Shown here: piece after piece, positions 33,070 to 41,337 of the stretch
Layout: each line of letters opens with the position of its first letter
How positions within the stretch are numbered: the stretch's first letter is position 1
Source of the DNA: Paraburkholderia sp. SG-MS1
GTDB taxonomy: Bacteria; Pseudomonadota; Gammaproteobacteria; Burkholderiales; Burkholderiaceae
Length of the DNA stretch: 43,517 nucleotides
Assembly: GCF_012275575.1 (NCBI RefSeq)
Contig: NZ_NPIH01000219.1
Span: forward strand, 1 to 43,517
Reading direction: 5' to 3'
Made by a program: the position numbers and the translations under genes
The notes under the pieces: model-generated
Seen by the model: only the letters and a program-made list of their open reading frames with translations
Databases searched by the model: none
What the model was told of the DNA's origin: nothing

Positions 33070-34437
33070 TTAGCGCATGCCGGGCAACATGCCCTTCATG
33101 CCGCGCATCATCTTCTGCAGATTGCCGCCCTTGAGCTTTTTCATCATCGTGCGCATCTGGTCGTACTGGTTCAACATGCGGTTGACTTCCTGCACCTGCA
33201 CGCCCGCGCCCGCGGCAATGCGGCGCTTGCGGGTGGCCTTGATCAGATCGGGCTTCGCGCGCTCCAGCGGGGTCATCGAGTTGATGATGCCTTCCATGCG
33301 GCGCATCTGCTTTTCGGCCTGGCCCATGTCGGCGCCGGCGGCGGCCTGCTGGAACTGCGCGGGCAGTTTGTCCATCAGTGACGACAGGCCGCCCATGCCC
33401 TTCATTTGCGTGAGCTGCGCGCGGAAATCGTTGAGGTCGAAGTCGCCGCCTTTCTTGACCTTGTCGGCGAGCTTCTGCGCGGCTTGAACATCCACGCCGC
33501 GTTGCGCTTCTTCGACGAGAGCGAGAATGTCGCCCATGCCGAGAATCCGGTTCGCCATCCGATCCGGGTAGAAGATTTCGAGGCCGTCGAGCTTTTCCGC
33601 GACACCGACGAACTTGATCGGTTTGCCCGTCACGTGACGCACGGAGAGCGCCGCGCCACCGCGCGAGTCGCCGTCGAGCTTGGTGAGGACCACGCCGGTG
33701 AGCGGCAGTGCGTCGCTGAACGCCTTGGCGGTGTTCACTGCGTCCTGGCCGAGCATTGCGTCGACGACGAAGAGCGTTTCCGCCGGTTTCAGTTCACGGT
33801 GAAGCGCAGCGATTTCCTGCATCATCGCTTCGTCGATACCCAGACGGCCGGCCGTGTCGACCAGCAGCACGTCGTGATAGTGGCGCTTGGCCCAGTCCAC
33901 GGCGGCGCGTGCGATGTCGACCGGCTTCTGGTCCGGTTCCGACGGGAAGAAATCCGCGCCGACCTGCTCGGTCACGGTCTTCAACTGCGCGATAGCGGCA
34001 GGGCGGTAGACGTCGCACGAAACCGTCAGCACCTTCTTCTTGTACTTCTCGCGCAGCAGCTTGGCGAGCTTGCCGACCGTGGTCGTCTTACCCGCGCCCT
34101 GCAGACCCGCCATCAGAATGACGGCCGGCGGCGTGACGGCGAGATTGAGCTCGACCGCCTTGCCTTCGTAGTCGCCGCCGATGATCGCGGTGAGCTCGCG
34201 CTGCACCACGCCGACCAGCGCCTGACCCGGCGACAGACTGCTGATGACCTCTTCGCCGAGCGCCTTTTCCTTCACCTTGGCGATGAACTCGCGCACGACG
34301 GGCAGCGCCACGTCGGCCTCGAGGAGCGCGAGGCGAACTTCGCGCAGCATTTCCTGGGTGTTCGCCTCGGTAAGCCGGGCTTCGCCGCGCAGCGTCTTGA
34401 CGACGCGCGCCATCCGTTGAGTCAGATTGTCGAGCAT
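33070..34437 (-). CDS. ffh: Signal recognition particle protein Ffh
   Basis: SRP54 GTPase that binds signal sequences and 4.5S RNA for co-translational targeting. The start is ATG 34437 (MLDNLTQRMARV); the in-frame start at 34470 adds 11 atypical residues. The 455-aa protein has the N domain (1-90), the G domain with G1 GLQGAGKT at 111-118 and DTAGRL near 193-198, and a methionine-rich M domain ending in KMMRGMKGMLPGMR. The 4.5S RNA gene is not seen nearby. It is divergent from ypjD with an 81-bp gap. Confidence 0.97.
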   Translation of the reverse strand: MLDNLTQRMARVVKTLRGEARLTEANTQEMLREVRLALLEADVALPVVREFIAKVKEKALGEEVISSLSPGQALVGVVQRELTAIIGGDYEGKAVELNLAVTPPAVILMAGLQGAGKTTTVGKLAKLLREKYKKKVLTVSCDVYRPAAIAQLKTVTEQVGADFFPSEPDQKPVDIARAAVDWAKRHYHDVLLVDTAGRLGIDEAMMQEIAALHRELKPAETLFVVDAMLGQDAVNTAKAFSDALPLTGVVLTKLDGDSRGGAALSVRHVTGKPIKFVGVAEKLDGLEIFYPDRMANRILGMGDILALVEEAQRGVDVQAAQKLADKVKKGGDFDLNDFRAQLTQMKGMGGLSSLMDKLPAQFQQAAAGADMGQAEKQMRRMEGIINSMTPLERAKPDLIKATRKRRIAAGAGVQVQEVNRMLNQYDQMRTMMKKLKGGNLQKMMRGMKGMLPGMR

Positions 34438-34518
34438 GGGGAGCGATGAACAGTGCGGCCCGCGCAGCACGCGACGTGGAAGACGTCGCGGAGTAGGGGC
34501 CTAGTGTAAACTTCGAAT

Positions 34519-35445
34519 ATGGATATTGTACTGTATGCCCTCACTGCGCTCCTCTACGGCGGTCTTGCCGTGGCGGGCTGGCGCTCGCACCGGCACGCCG
34601 CCGCGCGTCCCATGCTGGAGAGCGTGCCGCCGATGCCCGCTGCCGCGGGTGTTCCGGACGCTTCTGTCGCATCGGGCATGAGCACGCCGGGCCGTGCGCT
34701 GCTGTTCGTCGCGCTGCTCGCGCATGGCGTGCTGCTGCATACCACCATTTTCCCGCAGAACGCGATGGTGTTCGGCTTCGCGTTCGCACTGTCGGCCATG
34801 TTCTGGCTCGGCGCCGGCATTTACTGGATCGAGAGTTTTTTCTTTCCGCTCGACGGCCTGCGTCTGCTCGTGCTGCCGCTTGCGTGCATCGCGTCGCTGT
34901 TGCCGCTGGCGTTTAACGGCGTGCGCGTGTTGCCGTATTCGGCCGCGCCGATGTTCAAGCTGCACTTCCTGATCGCCAACATCGCGTATGGTCTCTTTGC
35001 GATCGCGGCGCTGCACGCCATTCTGATGCTGCTCGTGGAGCGGCGTCTGCATGCGATGCGCGGCGGTCTCGCACAACGGAATGCGGCCGCCGCGGGCAAC
35101 GGCTGGCTGTCGAGCTGGCTCGATACGCTGCCGCCGCTGCTGACGCTGGAGAAGCTGCTGTTCCGTCTGATCGGCGCGGGCTTCGTGCTGCTGACGCTCA
35201 CGCTCGTCTCGGGCATCCTGTTCAGCGAGCAACTGGTCGACCGCGCGCTGCGGCTCGATCACAAGACCGTCTTCGCGATTCTTTCCTGGGTGATGTTCGG
35301 CGCGTTGCTGACCGCGCGCAAGGTATCCGGCTGGCGCGGCCGTGCGGCATTGCGCTGGGTGCTGGCGTCGTTCGTCGCGCTGTTGCTGGCATATGTCGGC
35401 AGCCGTTTTGTTTTCGAGGTGCTGTTGCACCGTGCCGTAGTGTGA
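34519..35445 (+). CDS. ypjD: CcsA/YpjD-family inner-membrane protein
   Basis: Polytopic cytochrome c assembly-like (CcsA/HemX-related) membrane protein, 308 aa with about eight hydrophobic helices and conserved His residues in the membrane core. E. coli YpjD lies next to ffh in the same divergent arrangement, which supports the name; the function is not well established. There is no ribosome binding site before ATG 34519, and a TAAACT hexamer at 34507-34512 would put the transcription start at the ATG itself. PP0621 and ampD follow closely, suggesting one unit. Confidence 0.85.
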   Translation: MDIVLYALTALLYGGLAVAGWRSHRHAAARPMLESVPPMPAAAGVPDASVASGMSTPGRALLFVALLAHGVLLHTTIFPQNAMVFGFAFALSAMFWLGAGIYWIESFFFPLDGLRLLVLPLACIASLLPLAFNGVRVLPYSAAPMFKLHFLIANIAYGLFAIAALHAILMLLVERRLHAMRGGLAQRNAAAAGNGWLSSWLDTLPPLLTLEKLLFRLIGAGFVLLTLTLVSGILFSEQLVDRALRLDHKTVFAILSWVMFGALLTARKVSGWRGRAALRWVLASFVALLLAYVGSRFVFEVLLHRAVV

Positions 35446-35455
35446 GCGTGTCCCC

Positions 35456-35770
35456 ATGCGACAAATTTTTTTGCTGATCCTGCTGTTCATCGTCGGGCAA
35501 TGGCTGGTGAAGGCGGTGCGCCGTCATGATGCGCAAACGGCCCGCCGCACGGGCGCGCAGGGCGCGGGCGCCAGAAGTGCCAATGGCGCTGCCGGCGGCG
35601 GAGCGCATCCCAGCGCCGCGCCGCAACTCGCCGAGCCGATGATCCGCTGCGTCGAATGCGGCGTGCACGCGCCGAAGAGCGACTCGGTCGTGGTGGCGGG
35701 GCAGCCGTTCTGCAGCGCCGCGCACGCGCAGCGTCACGGCGCGCGTCCCTCGGGGCGCGACGCTCGATGA
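35456..35770 (+). CDS. PP0621-family small membrane-anchored zinc-binding-like protein
   Basis: 104-aa protein of unknown function: one N-terminal transmembrane helix (3-20), an Ala/Gly-rich linker, and a C-terminal CVEC (Cys65, Cys68) plus CSAAH (Cys86, His90) arrangement that looks like a small zinc site. It overlaps ampD by 4 bp (ATGA) and follows ypjD by 10 bp, so it is translated as part of that set. Family name given from the CxxC-linker-Cys pattern and its constant position before ampD. Confidence 0.78.
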   Translation: MRQIFLLILLFIVGQWLVKAVRRHDAQTARRTGAQGAGARSANGAAGGGAHPSAAPQLAEPMIRCVECGVHAPKSDSVVVAGQPFCSAAHAQRHGARPSGRDAR

Positions 35771-36363
35771 GCGTCGAGTTCGCCGTCGATGCAGACGGCT
35801 GGGTCGCCGCCGCTCGCCAACTGCCCTCGCCGAATTTCGAAGCGCGGCCCGCCGGCGCCGTGCCGACGCTGATCGTCGTCCACAACATCAGCCTGCCGCC
35901 CGACGAGTTCGGCGGCACGGCGATCGCCGAACTGTTCCTGAACACGCTCGATTGCGATGCGCACCCGTACTACGACTCGCACCTGCGCGGCGTGCGGGTG
36001 TCGGCGCATTTCGTGATTCATCGCGACGGCGTGCTCGAACAGTTTGTGTCGTGCAACGAGCGCGCGTGGCACGCGGGGCCGTCGAATTTTTTCGGCCGCG
36101 AGCGCTGCAATGATTTCTCGATCGGCATCGAACTGGAGGGCAGCGACACGACTGCTTTCGAGGCGGCGCAATACCGCACGCTCGGTGCCCTGGTGAGCGC
36201 GCTGAAGGCGCGTTATCCGGTCGACGCGCTGGCCGGTCACTCGGACATCGCCCCCGGTCGCAAGACCGATCCAGGGCCGCATTTCGAGTGGCAGCGGCTG
36301 CAAAAAGAGACGGCGCTTGCGGATCAGTACTTCCCCTATCTCAAGTTTTCCAAAACGCTGTAA
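35767..36363 (+). CDS. ampD: 1,6-anhydro-N-acetylmuramyl-L-alanine amidase AmpD
   Basis: Cytoplasmic zinc amidase that removes the peptide from anhydro-muropeptides during cell wall recycling; its loss induces AmpC beta-lactamase where ampR-ampC exist. The start is ATG 35767, overlapping the preceding stop. In 198 residues, zinc ligands are seen as His39 (VVHN), His158 (AGHSDIAPG) and Asp168 (KTDPGPHF), with Lys166 as the catalytic-site lysine. No signal peptide, which fits AmpD rather than the periplasmic AmiD. Confidence 0.94.
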   Translation: MSVEFAVDADGWVAAARQLPSPNFEARPAGAVPTLIVVHNISLPPDEFGGTAIAELFLNTLDCDAHPYYDSHLRGVRVSAHFVIHRDGVLEQFVSCNERAWHAGPSNFFGRERCNDFSIGIELEGSDTTAFEAAQYRTLGALVSALKARYPVDALAGHSDIAPGRKTDPGPHFEWQRLQKETALADQYFPYLKFSKTL

Positions 36364-36481
36364 CACCCCCTCGCACGAGTTCGCGTGACGCGAGGAGAGC
36401 AAGGCGCAGCCTCGTTCTCCCGGCGACGGCTTCGCAGCGCGCGATGCAAAAAGTCAACCCCGGCGGCTTAAATAAAACGAT

Positions 36482-36509
36482 TTGACCTGTCTTGAATCTC
36501 CACTATACT
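36482..36509 (+). promoter_or_regulatory. Sigma70 promoter of nrdA
   Basis: TTGACC at 36482-36487, 16-bp spacer, TATACT at 36504-36509; predicted start near 36516, leader of about 370 nt. The -10 lies inside the upstream NrdR box, which would allow direct repression. Confidence 0.75.
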
Positions 36510-36515
36510 TGGTGC
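36500..36515 (+). promoter_or_regulatory. NrdR box (promoter-overlapping, weaker)
   Basis: CCACTATACTTGGTGC fits the NrdR palindrome less well than the downstream copy but shares its CACTATA core and GTG end. It covers the -10 hexamer. Start-to-start distance to the other box is 31 bp, three helical turns, the usual spacing of NrdR box pairs. Confidence 0.72.
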
Positions 36516-36530
36516 CGTAGATTCAGTTGC

Positions 36531-36546
36531 ACACTATATCTTGTGT
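36531..36546 (+). promoter_or_regulatory. NrdR box (downstream, strong)
   Basis: ACACTATATCTTGTGT is a near-perfect match to the NrdR consensus palindrome (ACAC-AATAT-TTGTGT type). NrdR, an ATP-cone and zinc-ribbon repressor, binds such pairs upstream of ribonucleotide reductase genes when dATP is abundant. nrdR itself is not in the window. Confidence 0.85.
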
Positions 36547-36550
36547 CGAG

Positions 36551-36583
36551 TGTGCATAACTGTGTGGATAACCCAGTGCATAA
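36551..36583 (-). promoter_or_regulatory. Three tandem DnaA-box-like 9-mers upstream of nrdA
   Basis: Read on the minus strand: TTATGCACT (36583-36575), TTATCCACA (36571-36563) and TTATGCACA (36559-36551), each offset by exactly 12 bp. The middle one is the strict E. coli consensus, the third fits TTATNCACA, and the first has one mismatch. They lie downstream of the predicted transcription start. E. coli nrdAB is also DnaA-controlled. Confidence 0.75.
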
Positions 36584-36770
36584 ATCAGCGGCGCCCCGTT
36601 CGGTGGAACATGGCGCCGCAAGCATTCCAGCAGAGAAAAATTTCGGGGCACAGCCGGTAGAGACCTCCGGCCGCACCCGGAAGCATTCAGGAAAAGGGCA
36701 CAGCAAGTGATCGCGACACATCCGGTGAAGACCGTTACGAATTCGAATCAGGCTTCATCGCAGTCGCATC

Positions 36771-36797
36771 CCGGCAACCGGCCCGGCCGGCCTTTTT
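36771..36797 (+). terminator. Terminator-like hairpin in the nrdA leader
   Basis: CCGGC at 36771-36775 can pair with GCCGG at 36786-36790 (several alternative registers exist in this GGCC-rich stretch), followed by CC and TTTTT at 36793-36797. It lies about 92 bp before the nrdA ATG, so it could attenuate nrdA or end a separate leader RNA of about 280 nt. Confidence 0.45.
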
Positions 36798-36889
36798 CCT
36801 ACCCCTCAGCGCTGCCGCTCGCGGCGGCGCAGCGTTCGATTTAATCCGCGGCACTCGCCGCACCATTTCCAGGACCAGGAGCTTTGCAC

Positions 36890-39886
36890 ATGCAAACCAC
36901 CGACAACGTGACGACCCGGTACGAGGGTTCACCGACTGGCCAGGCCTTTGGCCAGGCACAAGGCGCTCAGGCGCTCGCGCCGCAGACGACCTATGCCGAC
37001 TACAAGGTGATCCGTCGCAATGGCAGCGTGGTGTCGTTCGAACCGTCGAAGATCGCCATCGCCGTGACGAAGGCGTTCCTCGCCGTCAACGGTGGTCAGG
37101 GCGCGGCATCGGCGCGCGTGCGCGAACTGGTCGAGCAACTCACGCAGAGCGTGGTGCGCGCGCTCGTGCGCAGCCGCCCGAACGGCGGCACGTTCCATAT
37201 CGAAGACATTCAGGATCAGGTCGAACTGGCGCTGATGCGCGGCGGCGAACATAACGTCGCGCGTGCTTACGTGCTGTATCGCGAGAAGCGCACGCAGGCG
37301 CGCGGTCACGACGAGCAGGTCGCTGCGAGCGCGCCGGGTCTGAACGTCACCGACAACGGCGTCACGCGTCCGCTCGATCTGGTCGCGCTGCGCGGCATCA
37401 TCGAATCCGCTTGCGCGAACCTGGGCGACGCCGTGAGCGCCGACCCGATCATCGCGGAAACGGTGAAGAACCTGTACGACGGCGTGCCGATGAGCCAGGT
37501 CTACGACTCGGCCATTCTCGCTGCGCGCACAATGATCGAAAAAGATCCGGCGTACAGCCAGGTCACGGCGCGCATCCTGCTGCACACGATCCGCCGCGAG
37601 ATCCTCGAAGAAGAAGTCACGCAAGCCGAAATGGGCGAGCGTTACGCCGAATACTTCCCGCAGTTCATCAAGCGCGGCGTGCAAGCCGAGCTGCTCGACG
37701 ACAAGCTGCTGCAGTTCGACCTGAAGCGCCTCGGCGCCGCGCTCGACAACAACCGCGACCTGCAATTCGGCTACCTCGGTCTGCAAACGCTGTATGACCG
37801 CTACTTCCTGCATCACGACAACGTGCGCATCGAAATGCCGCAGGCATTCTTTATGCGTGTCGCGATGGGCCTGTCGCTGAACGAGATCGACCGCGAAGCG
37901 CGCGCGATCGAGTTCTACAACGTGCTGTCGAGCTTCGACTTCATGTCGTCCACGCCCACTTTGTTCAACTCGGGCACGCGCCGCTCGCAACTGTCGTCGT
38001 GCTACCTGACGACGGTCGACGACGACCTCGACGGCATCTACGAAGCGCTGAAGGAAAACGCGCTGCTCTCGAAGTTCGCCGGCGGTCTGGGCAACGACTG
38101 GACGCGCGTGCGTGCGCTCGGTTCGCACATCAAGGGCACCAACGGCAAGTCGCAAGGCGTCGTGCCGTTCCTGAAGGTCGTCAACGACACGGCGGTCGCC
38201 GTGAACCAGGGCGGCAAGCGCAAGGGCGCGGTGTGCGCGTACCTGGAAACGTGGCACCTGGACATCGAAGAATTCCTCGAGCTGCGCAAGAACACCGGTG
38301 ACGACCGTCGCCGCACGCACGACATGAACACGGCGAACTGGATTCCCGACCTGTTCATGAAGCGCGTGATGGAAGGCGGCGACTGGACGCTATTCTCGCC
38401 GTCCACCTGCCCGGACTTGCACGACCTGTTCGGCGCCGAGTTCGAAGCGGCTTACACGGCTTACGAAGACAAGGTCGCACGCGGCGAGATCAAGCTGTTC
38501 AAGAAGATTCCCGCGGCGCAACTGTGGCGCAAGATGCTGGGCATGCTGTTCGAAACCGGCCATCCGTGGATCACGTTCAAGGATCCGTGCAATGTGCGCT
38601 CGCCGCAACAGCACGTCGGCGTCGTCCACTCGTCGAACCTGTGCACGGAAATCACGCTGAACACCAGCGACGCCGAAATCGCAGTCTGCAACCTCGGCTC
38701 GGTGAACCTCGTCGCGCACCTGAAGGAACAGGCCGACGGCACGCTCGCGCTCGACCACGACAAGCTCAAGCGCACCGTCAGCGTGGCGATGCGCATGCTC
38801 GACAACGTGATCGACATCAACTACTACGCGGTCGCCAAGGCGCGTAACTCGAACCTGAAGCACCGTCCGGTCGGCATGGGCATCATGGGCTTCCAGGACT
38901 GTCTGCACCTGCTGCGCACGCCGTACGCGTCGCAAGAGGCGGTTCAGTTCGCCGACACGTCGATGGAAGCGGTCTGCTACTACGCTTACTACGCGTCGAC
39001 CGAACTGGCGCAGGAGCGCGGCCGTTACTCGAGCTACCGTGGCTCGCTGTGGGATCGCGGCATCCTCCCGCAAGACTCGGTGAAGCTGCTCGCCGAAGCG
39101 CGCGGCGGTTATGTCGAAGTCGATTCGAGCGAATCGATGGACTGGACCGAATTGCGTTCGCGCATCGCCACCTACGGCATGCGCAACTCGAACTGCGTCG
39201 CGATCGCGCCGACGGCGACGATCTCGAACATCATCGGCGTGTCGGCCTGTATCGAACCGACGTTCCAGAACCTGTATGTCAAGTCGAACCTGTCGGGCGA
39301 ATTCACGGTGGTCAACGACTACCTGGTGCGCGACCTGAAGGCACGCGGCCTGTGGGACGAAGTGATGGTCGCCGACCTGAAGTACTTCGACGGCACGCTC
39401 TCGCGCATCGACCGTATCCCGGCCGACCTGCGCGCGATCTACGCGACCGCGTTCGAACTCGATCCGGTGTGGCTCGTCGAAGCGGCCTCGCGTCGTCAGA
39501 AGTGGATCGACCAGGCGCAGTCGCTGAACATTTACATGGGCGGCGCATCGGGTAAGAAGCTCGACGAAATCTACAAGCTTGCCTGGGTGCGCGGTCTGAA
39601 GACGACCTACTATCTGCGCACGATGGCGGCGACGCACGTCGAGAAGTCGACGGTCGCGCACGGCGCCCTGAACGCGGTGAGCTCGGGTGGCGGCGAAGGT
39701 TCGGGCGGGGCGGCAGGTGGCGCAGCGGGCGGCTTTGGCATGAGCGGCGGTGCAGCGTCGGGCGGCATTCAGGCCGCTGCGGCAGCCCCGGCGGTCGCGG
39801 TCGAAGCAGCGCCGGAAGCGGACGGTCCGGTATGCATGATGCGTCCGGGCGACCCTGGCTTTGAAGAGTGCGAGGCTTGCCAGTAG
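36890..39886 (+). CDS. nrdA: Ribonucleoside-diphosphate reductase class I, alpha subunit
   Basis: Catalytic subunit that reduces NDPs to dNDPs with NrdB. The start is ATG 36890 behind AGGAG at 36877-36881; an in-frame TTG at 36884 is rejected. The 998-aa protein has an N-terminal ATP cone (about 38-130) for dATP/ATP control, redox Cys371 (SSCYLTT), the active-site NLCTEI with Cys585 and Glu587, and the C-terminal thioredoxin-interacting pair CEAC (Cys994, Cys997). A Gly/Ala-rich linker precedes the tail at about 930-980. The expected partner nrdB is not found downstream; recombinase genes follow instead. Confidence 0.97.
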   Translation: MQTTDNVTTRYEGSPTGQAFGQAQGAQALAPQTTYADYKVIRRNGSVVSFEPSKIAIAVTKAFLAVNGGQGAASARVRELVEQLTQSVVRALVRSRPNGGTFHIEDIQDQVELALMRGGEHNVARAYVLYREKRTQARGHDEQVAASAPGLNVTDNGVTRPLDLVALRGIIESACANLGDAVSADPIIAETVKNLYDGVPMSQVYDSAILAARTMIEKDPAYSQVTARILLHTIRREILEEEVTQAEMGERYAEYFPQFIKRGVQAELLDDKLLQFDLKRLGAALDNNRDLQFGYLGLQTLYDRYFLHHDNVRIEMPQAFFMRVAMGLSLNEIDREARAIEFYNVLSSFDFMSSTPTLFNSGTRRSQLSSCYLTTVDDDLDGIYEALKENALLSKFAGGLGNDWTRVRALGSHIKGTNGKSQGVVPFLKVVNDTAVAVNQGGKRKGAVCAYLETWHLDIEEFLELRKNTGDDRRRTHDMNTANWIPDLFMKRVMEGGDWTLFSPSTCPDLHDLFGAEFEAAYTAYEDKVARGEIKLFKKIPAAQLWRKMLGMLFETGHPWITFKDPCNVRSPQQHVGVVHSSNLCTEITLNTSDAEIAVCNLGSVNLVAHLKEQADGTLALDHDKLKRTVSVAMRMLDNVIDINYYAVAKARNSNLKHRPVGMGIMGFQDCLHLLRTPYASQEAVQFADTSMEAVCYYAYYASTELAQERGRYSSYRGSLWDRGILPQDSVKLLAEARGGYVEVDSSESMDWTELRSRIATYGMRNSNCVAIAPTATISNIIGVSACIEPTFQNLYVKSNLSGEFTVVNDYLVRDLKARGLWDEVMVADLKYFDGTLSRIDRIPADLRAIYATAFELDPVWLVEAASRRQKWIDQAQSLNIYMGGASGKKLDEIYKLAWVRGLKTTYYLRTMAATHVEKSTVAHGALNAVSSGGGEGSGGAAGGAAGGFGMSGGAASGGIQAAAAAPAVAVEAAPEADGPVCMMRPGDPGFEECEACQ

Positions 39887-39901
39887 AGACGAGTCTTCTG
39901 G
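39880..39901. repeat. Imperfect dyad spanning the nrdA stop codon
   Basis: A 22-bp dyad (8 of 11 pairs match; CCAG at the left end, CTGG at the right, AGA and TCT inside) covers the TAG stop at 39884-39886. It marks the transition from nrdA to AT-rich DNA and is a candidate attachment core for the adjacent tyrosine recombinases; the other copy would be outside the window. Confidence 0.3.
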
Positions 39902-39956
39902 AAAGGTAAAGTTATTCTGTATAAGTAGTTGTTTTATAAAGATTTGTTTGATGAAT

Positions 39957-40016
39957 ATGTAAACTGGTGGTTGTAGGGGGGATGTGCTGCATTCTGCGGT
40001 TTGCCAGAATGTAAAC
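39957..40016 (+). repeat. Direct repeat ATGTAAAC before the first recombinase
   Basis: ATGTAAAC occurs at 39957-39964 and again at 40009-40016, 52 bp apart, in the AT-rich stretch preceding the recombinase start. Could be recombinase arm-type or regulatory sites; could also be chance in AT-rich DNA. Confidence 0.25.
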
Positions 40017-41291
40017 ATGAATCCCACCTACATCACACGTGAACTTCGGGCCAGTAGCGGAGAGCGGTTTGCCATCCTGCTTTATGCAGATGGCGGCCAC
40101 CCTCTGTACTGGCCCAATCTTTTTGCCCTGACGCAGCTTCGCGCTTGTTCGCTTGCTACGAACACAATTTGTCGAGCGCTTCAGAACATAGGCTTTCTTC
40201 ACCAGTGGGCCGCGGCACGCGAGATCGATATTGATCACCGCCTGGTCCATGGCGACTTTCTTACTCTTGATGAGGTGGAATCGCTCGCGAACGAGCTGAG
40301 GTATTCTCGACGCTATCTCGTCCGCAAGGGGAAGGCAGGCGGTCATCCCAAGCGCCACAGCCTGGAAGCCGTTCGCCGGAAGTTGCGGACGCATACTGCG
40401 CGTACCGTCGGTACATATGAAGCCTCGATCAGGATCGCGGATATTGCTCTCTATCTTGAATGGCACGCCACTCGCAGAACTACCAAGCTGGTAGACGCCG
40501 CCGCAGGGTCGCATTTACGCGCCCTTACCCAATCAGTCATTAACCACCTGCGAAGCCTGAAACCCAAGTCGAAGTCCTCCGATTCCGATGTGGGGCGGAC
40601 CGGACTTCTGCCGACTCAGCGTAGCGTTCTCCTTGGGGCGATTCGTCCTGATAGCGAAGCAAATCCATTCCGTGGTGAGTTTCAGCGGCTTCGTAACTAT
40701 CTCTACATTTCCTTGGCTTACCAGGTTGGGTATCGCAGAGGTGAGTCGCTGCAACTGAAGGTGGAGGACATTGACGTTCATCTCAGGCTTCTCCGAATAC
40801 ACAGAAGCGCAGATGACAAGAGCGATCTTCGATCCGTACAACCGCGCACCAAGACGCTGGCCCGTACGGTTCCGCTTTCGGCAGAGCTTGCAGAGGAACT
40901 CTACGACTATATCGACAGAGTTTGGTCCAAGATTCCTGTCTCGCAACGACGCCATGGGTTTGTCTGGACGACGGTCAATGGCCACCCGCTGGCGCTGTCA
41001 ACAGTGAATGACATGTTTCGCCGGTTACGCAAGGCTGTACCCGACCTACCACCCGACCTCACACCCCACACGTTGAGACATGACTGGAATGAGCGGTTCA
41101 GTGAAGCTATTGACGCCTTACCCCCAGAACGAAAGCCAGGAGACGACAAGGAATCCAGAACCCGTTGTCACATGATGGGATGGACAGCAGGGAGCTCCAT
41201 GGCTGGGAACTACACACGTCGGTATGTCCGCGAGAAGGCTGCGGAGATTGCCGAAGAAATGACTCGGCGTCTCACAGATCAGCCTGACTAA
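40017..41291 (+). CDS. Tyrosine recombinase (site-specific integrase), first of a pair
   Basis: DNA breaking-rejoining enzyme of the tyrosine recombinase family, 424 aa from ATG 40017. The N-terminal 200 residues would bind core DNA; the C-terminal catalytic domain shows Arg I in GYRRGES (Arg240), a Lys in RTKT (Lys279), HTLR (His351, Arg354), Trp389 in the MGW position often held by His, and a Tyr nucleophile in GNYTRRY (probably Tyr399). All catalytic residues are present. No good ribosome binding site fits ATG 40017; a GTG at 39984 just behind AGGGGGG is the alternative. GC is visibly lower than in the flanking chromosome. The subfamily is not recognised. Confidence 0.85.
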   Translation: MNPTYITRELRASSGERFAILLYADGGHPLYWPNLFALTQLRACSLATNTICRALQNIGFLHQWAAAREIDIDHRLVHGDFLTLDEVESLANELRYSRRYLVRKGKAGGHPKRHSLEAVRRKLRTHTARTVGTYEASIRIADIALYLEWHATRRTTKLVDAAAGSHLRALTQSVINHLRSLKPKSKSSDSDVGRTGLLPTQRSVLLGAIRPDSEANPFRGEFQRLRNYLYISLAYQVGYRRGESLQLKVEDIDVHLRLLRIHRSADDKSDLRSVQPRTKTLARTVPLSAELAEELYDYIDRVWSKIPVSQRRHGFVWTTVNGHPLALSTVNDMFRRLRKAVPDLPPDLTPHTLRHDWNERFSEAIDALPPERKPGDDKESRTRCHMMGWTAGSSMAGNYTRRYVREKAAEIAEEMTRRLTDQPD

Positions 41292-41337
41292 TCGCCGCGC
41301 TTCCGCTTATTAGTTTCAATTGCACAGTTGTTGGTAA

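Larger units (their letters stand above)
36364..36889 (+). other. Gene-free 526-bp region: nrdA promoter and leader
   Basis: Between ampD and nrdA no credible gene is seen. The region holds a sigma70 promoter, two NrdR boxes, three DnaA-box-like 9-mers, a terminator-like GC hairpin with T5 ending near 36797, and a second hairpin (CGCTGC at 36810-36815 with GCAGCG at 36829-36834), each listed separately or in the findings. From 36364 to 36480 nothing recognisable was found. Confidence 0.75.

Noticed and set aside
36492..36710. 72-codon plus-strand frame in the nrdA leader
   Set aside because: It overlaps the NrdR and DnaA sites, has no ribosome binding site and no recognisable protein sequence.
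38390..40027. 545-codon minus-strand frame opposite nrdA, and similar ones opposite proS and nrdA's 5' half
   Set aside because: Composition and position show they are antisense shadows of conserved coding sequence.
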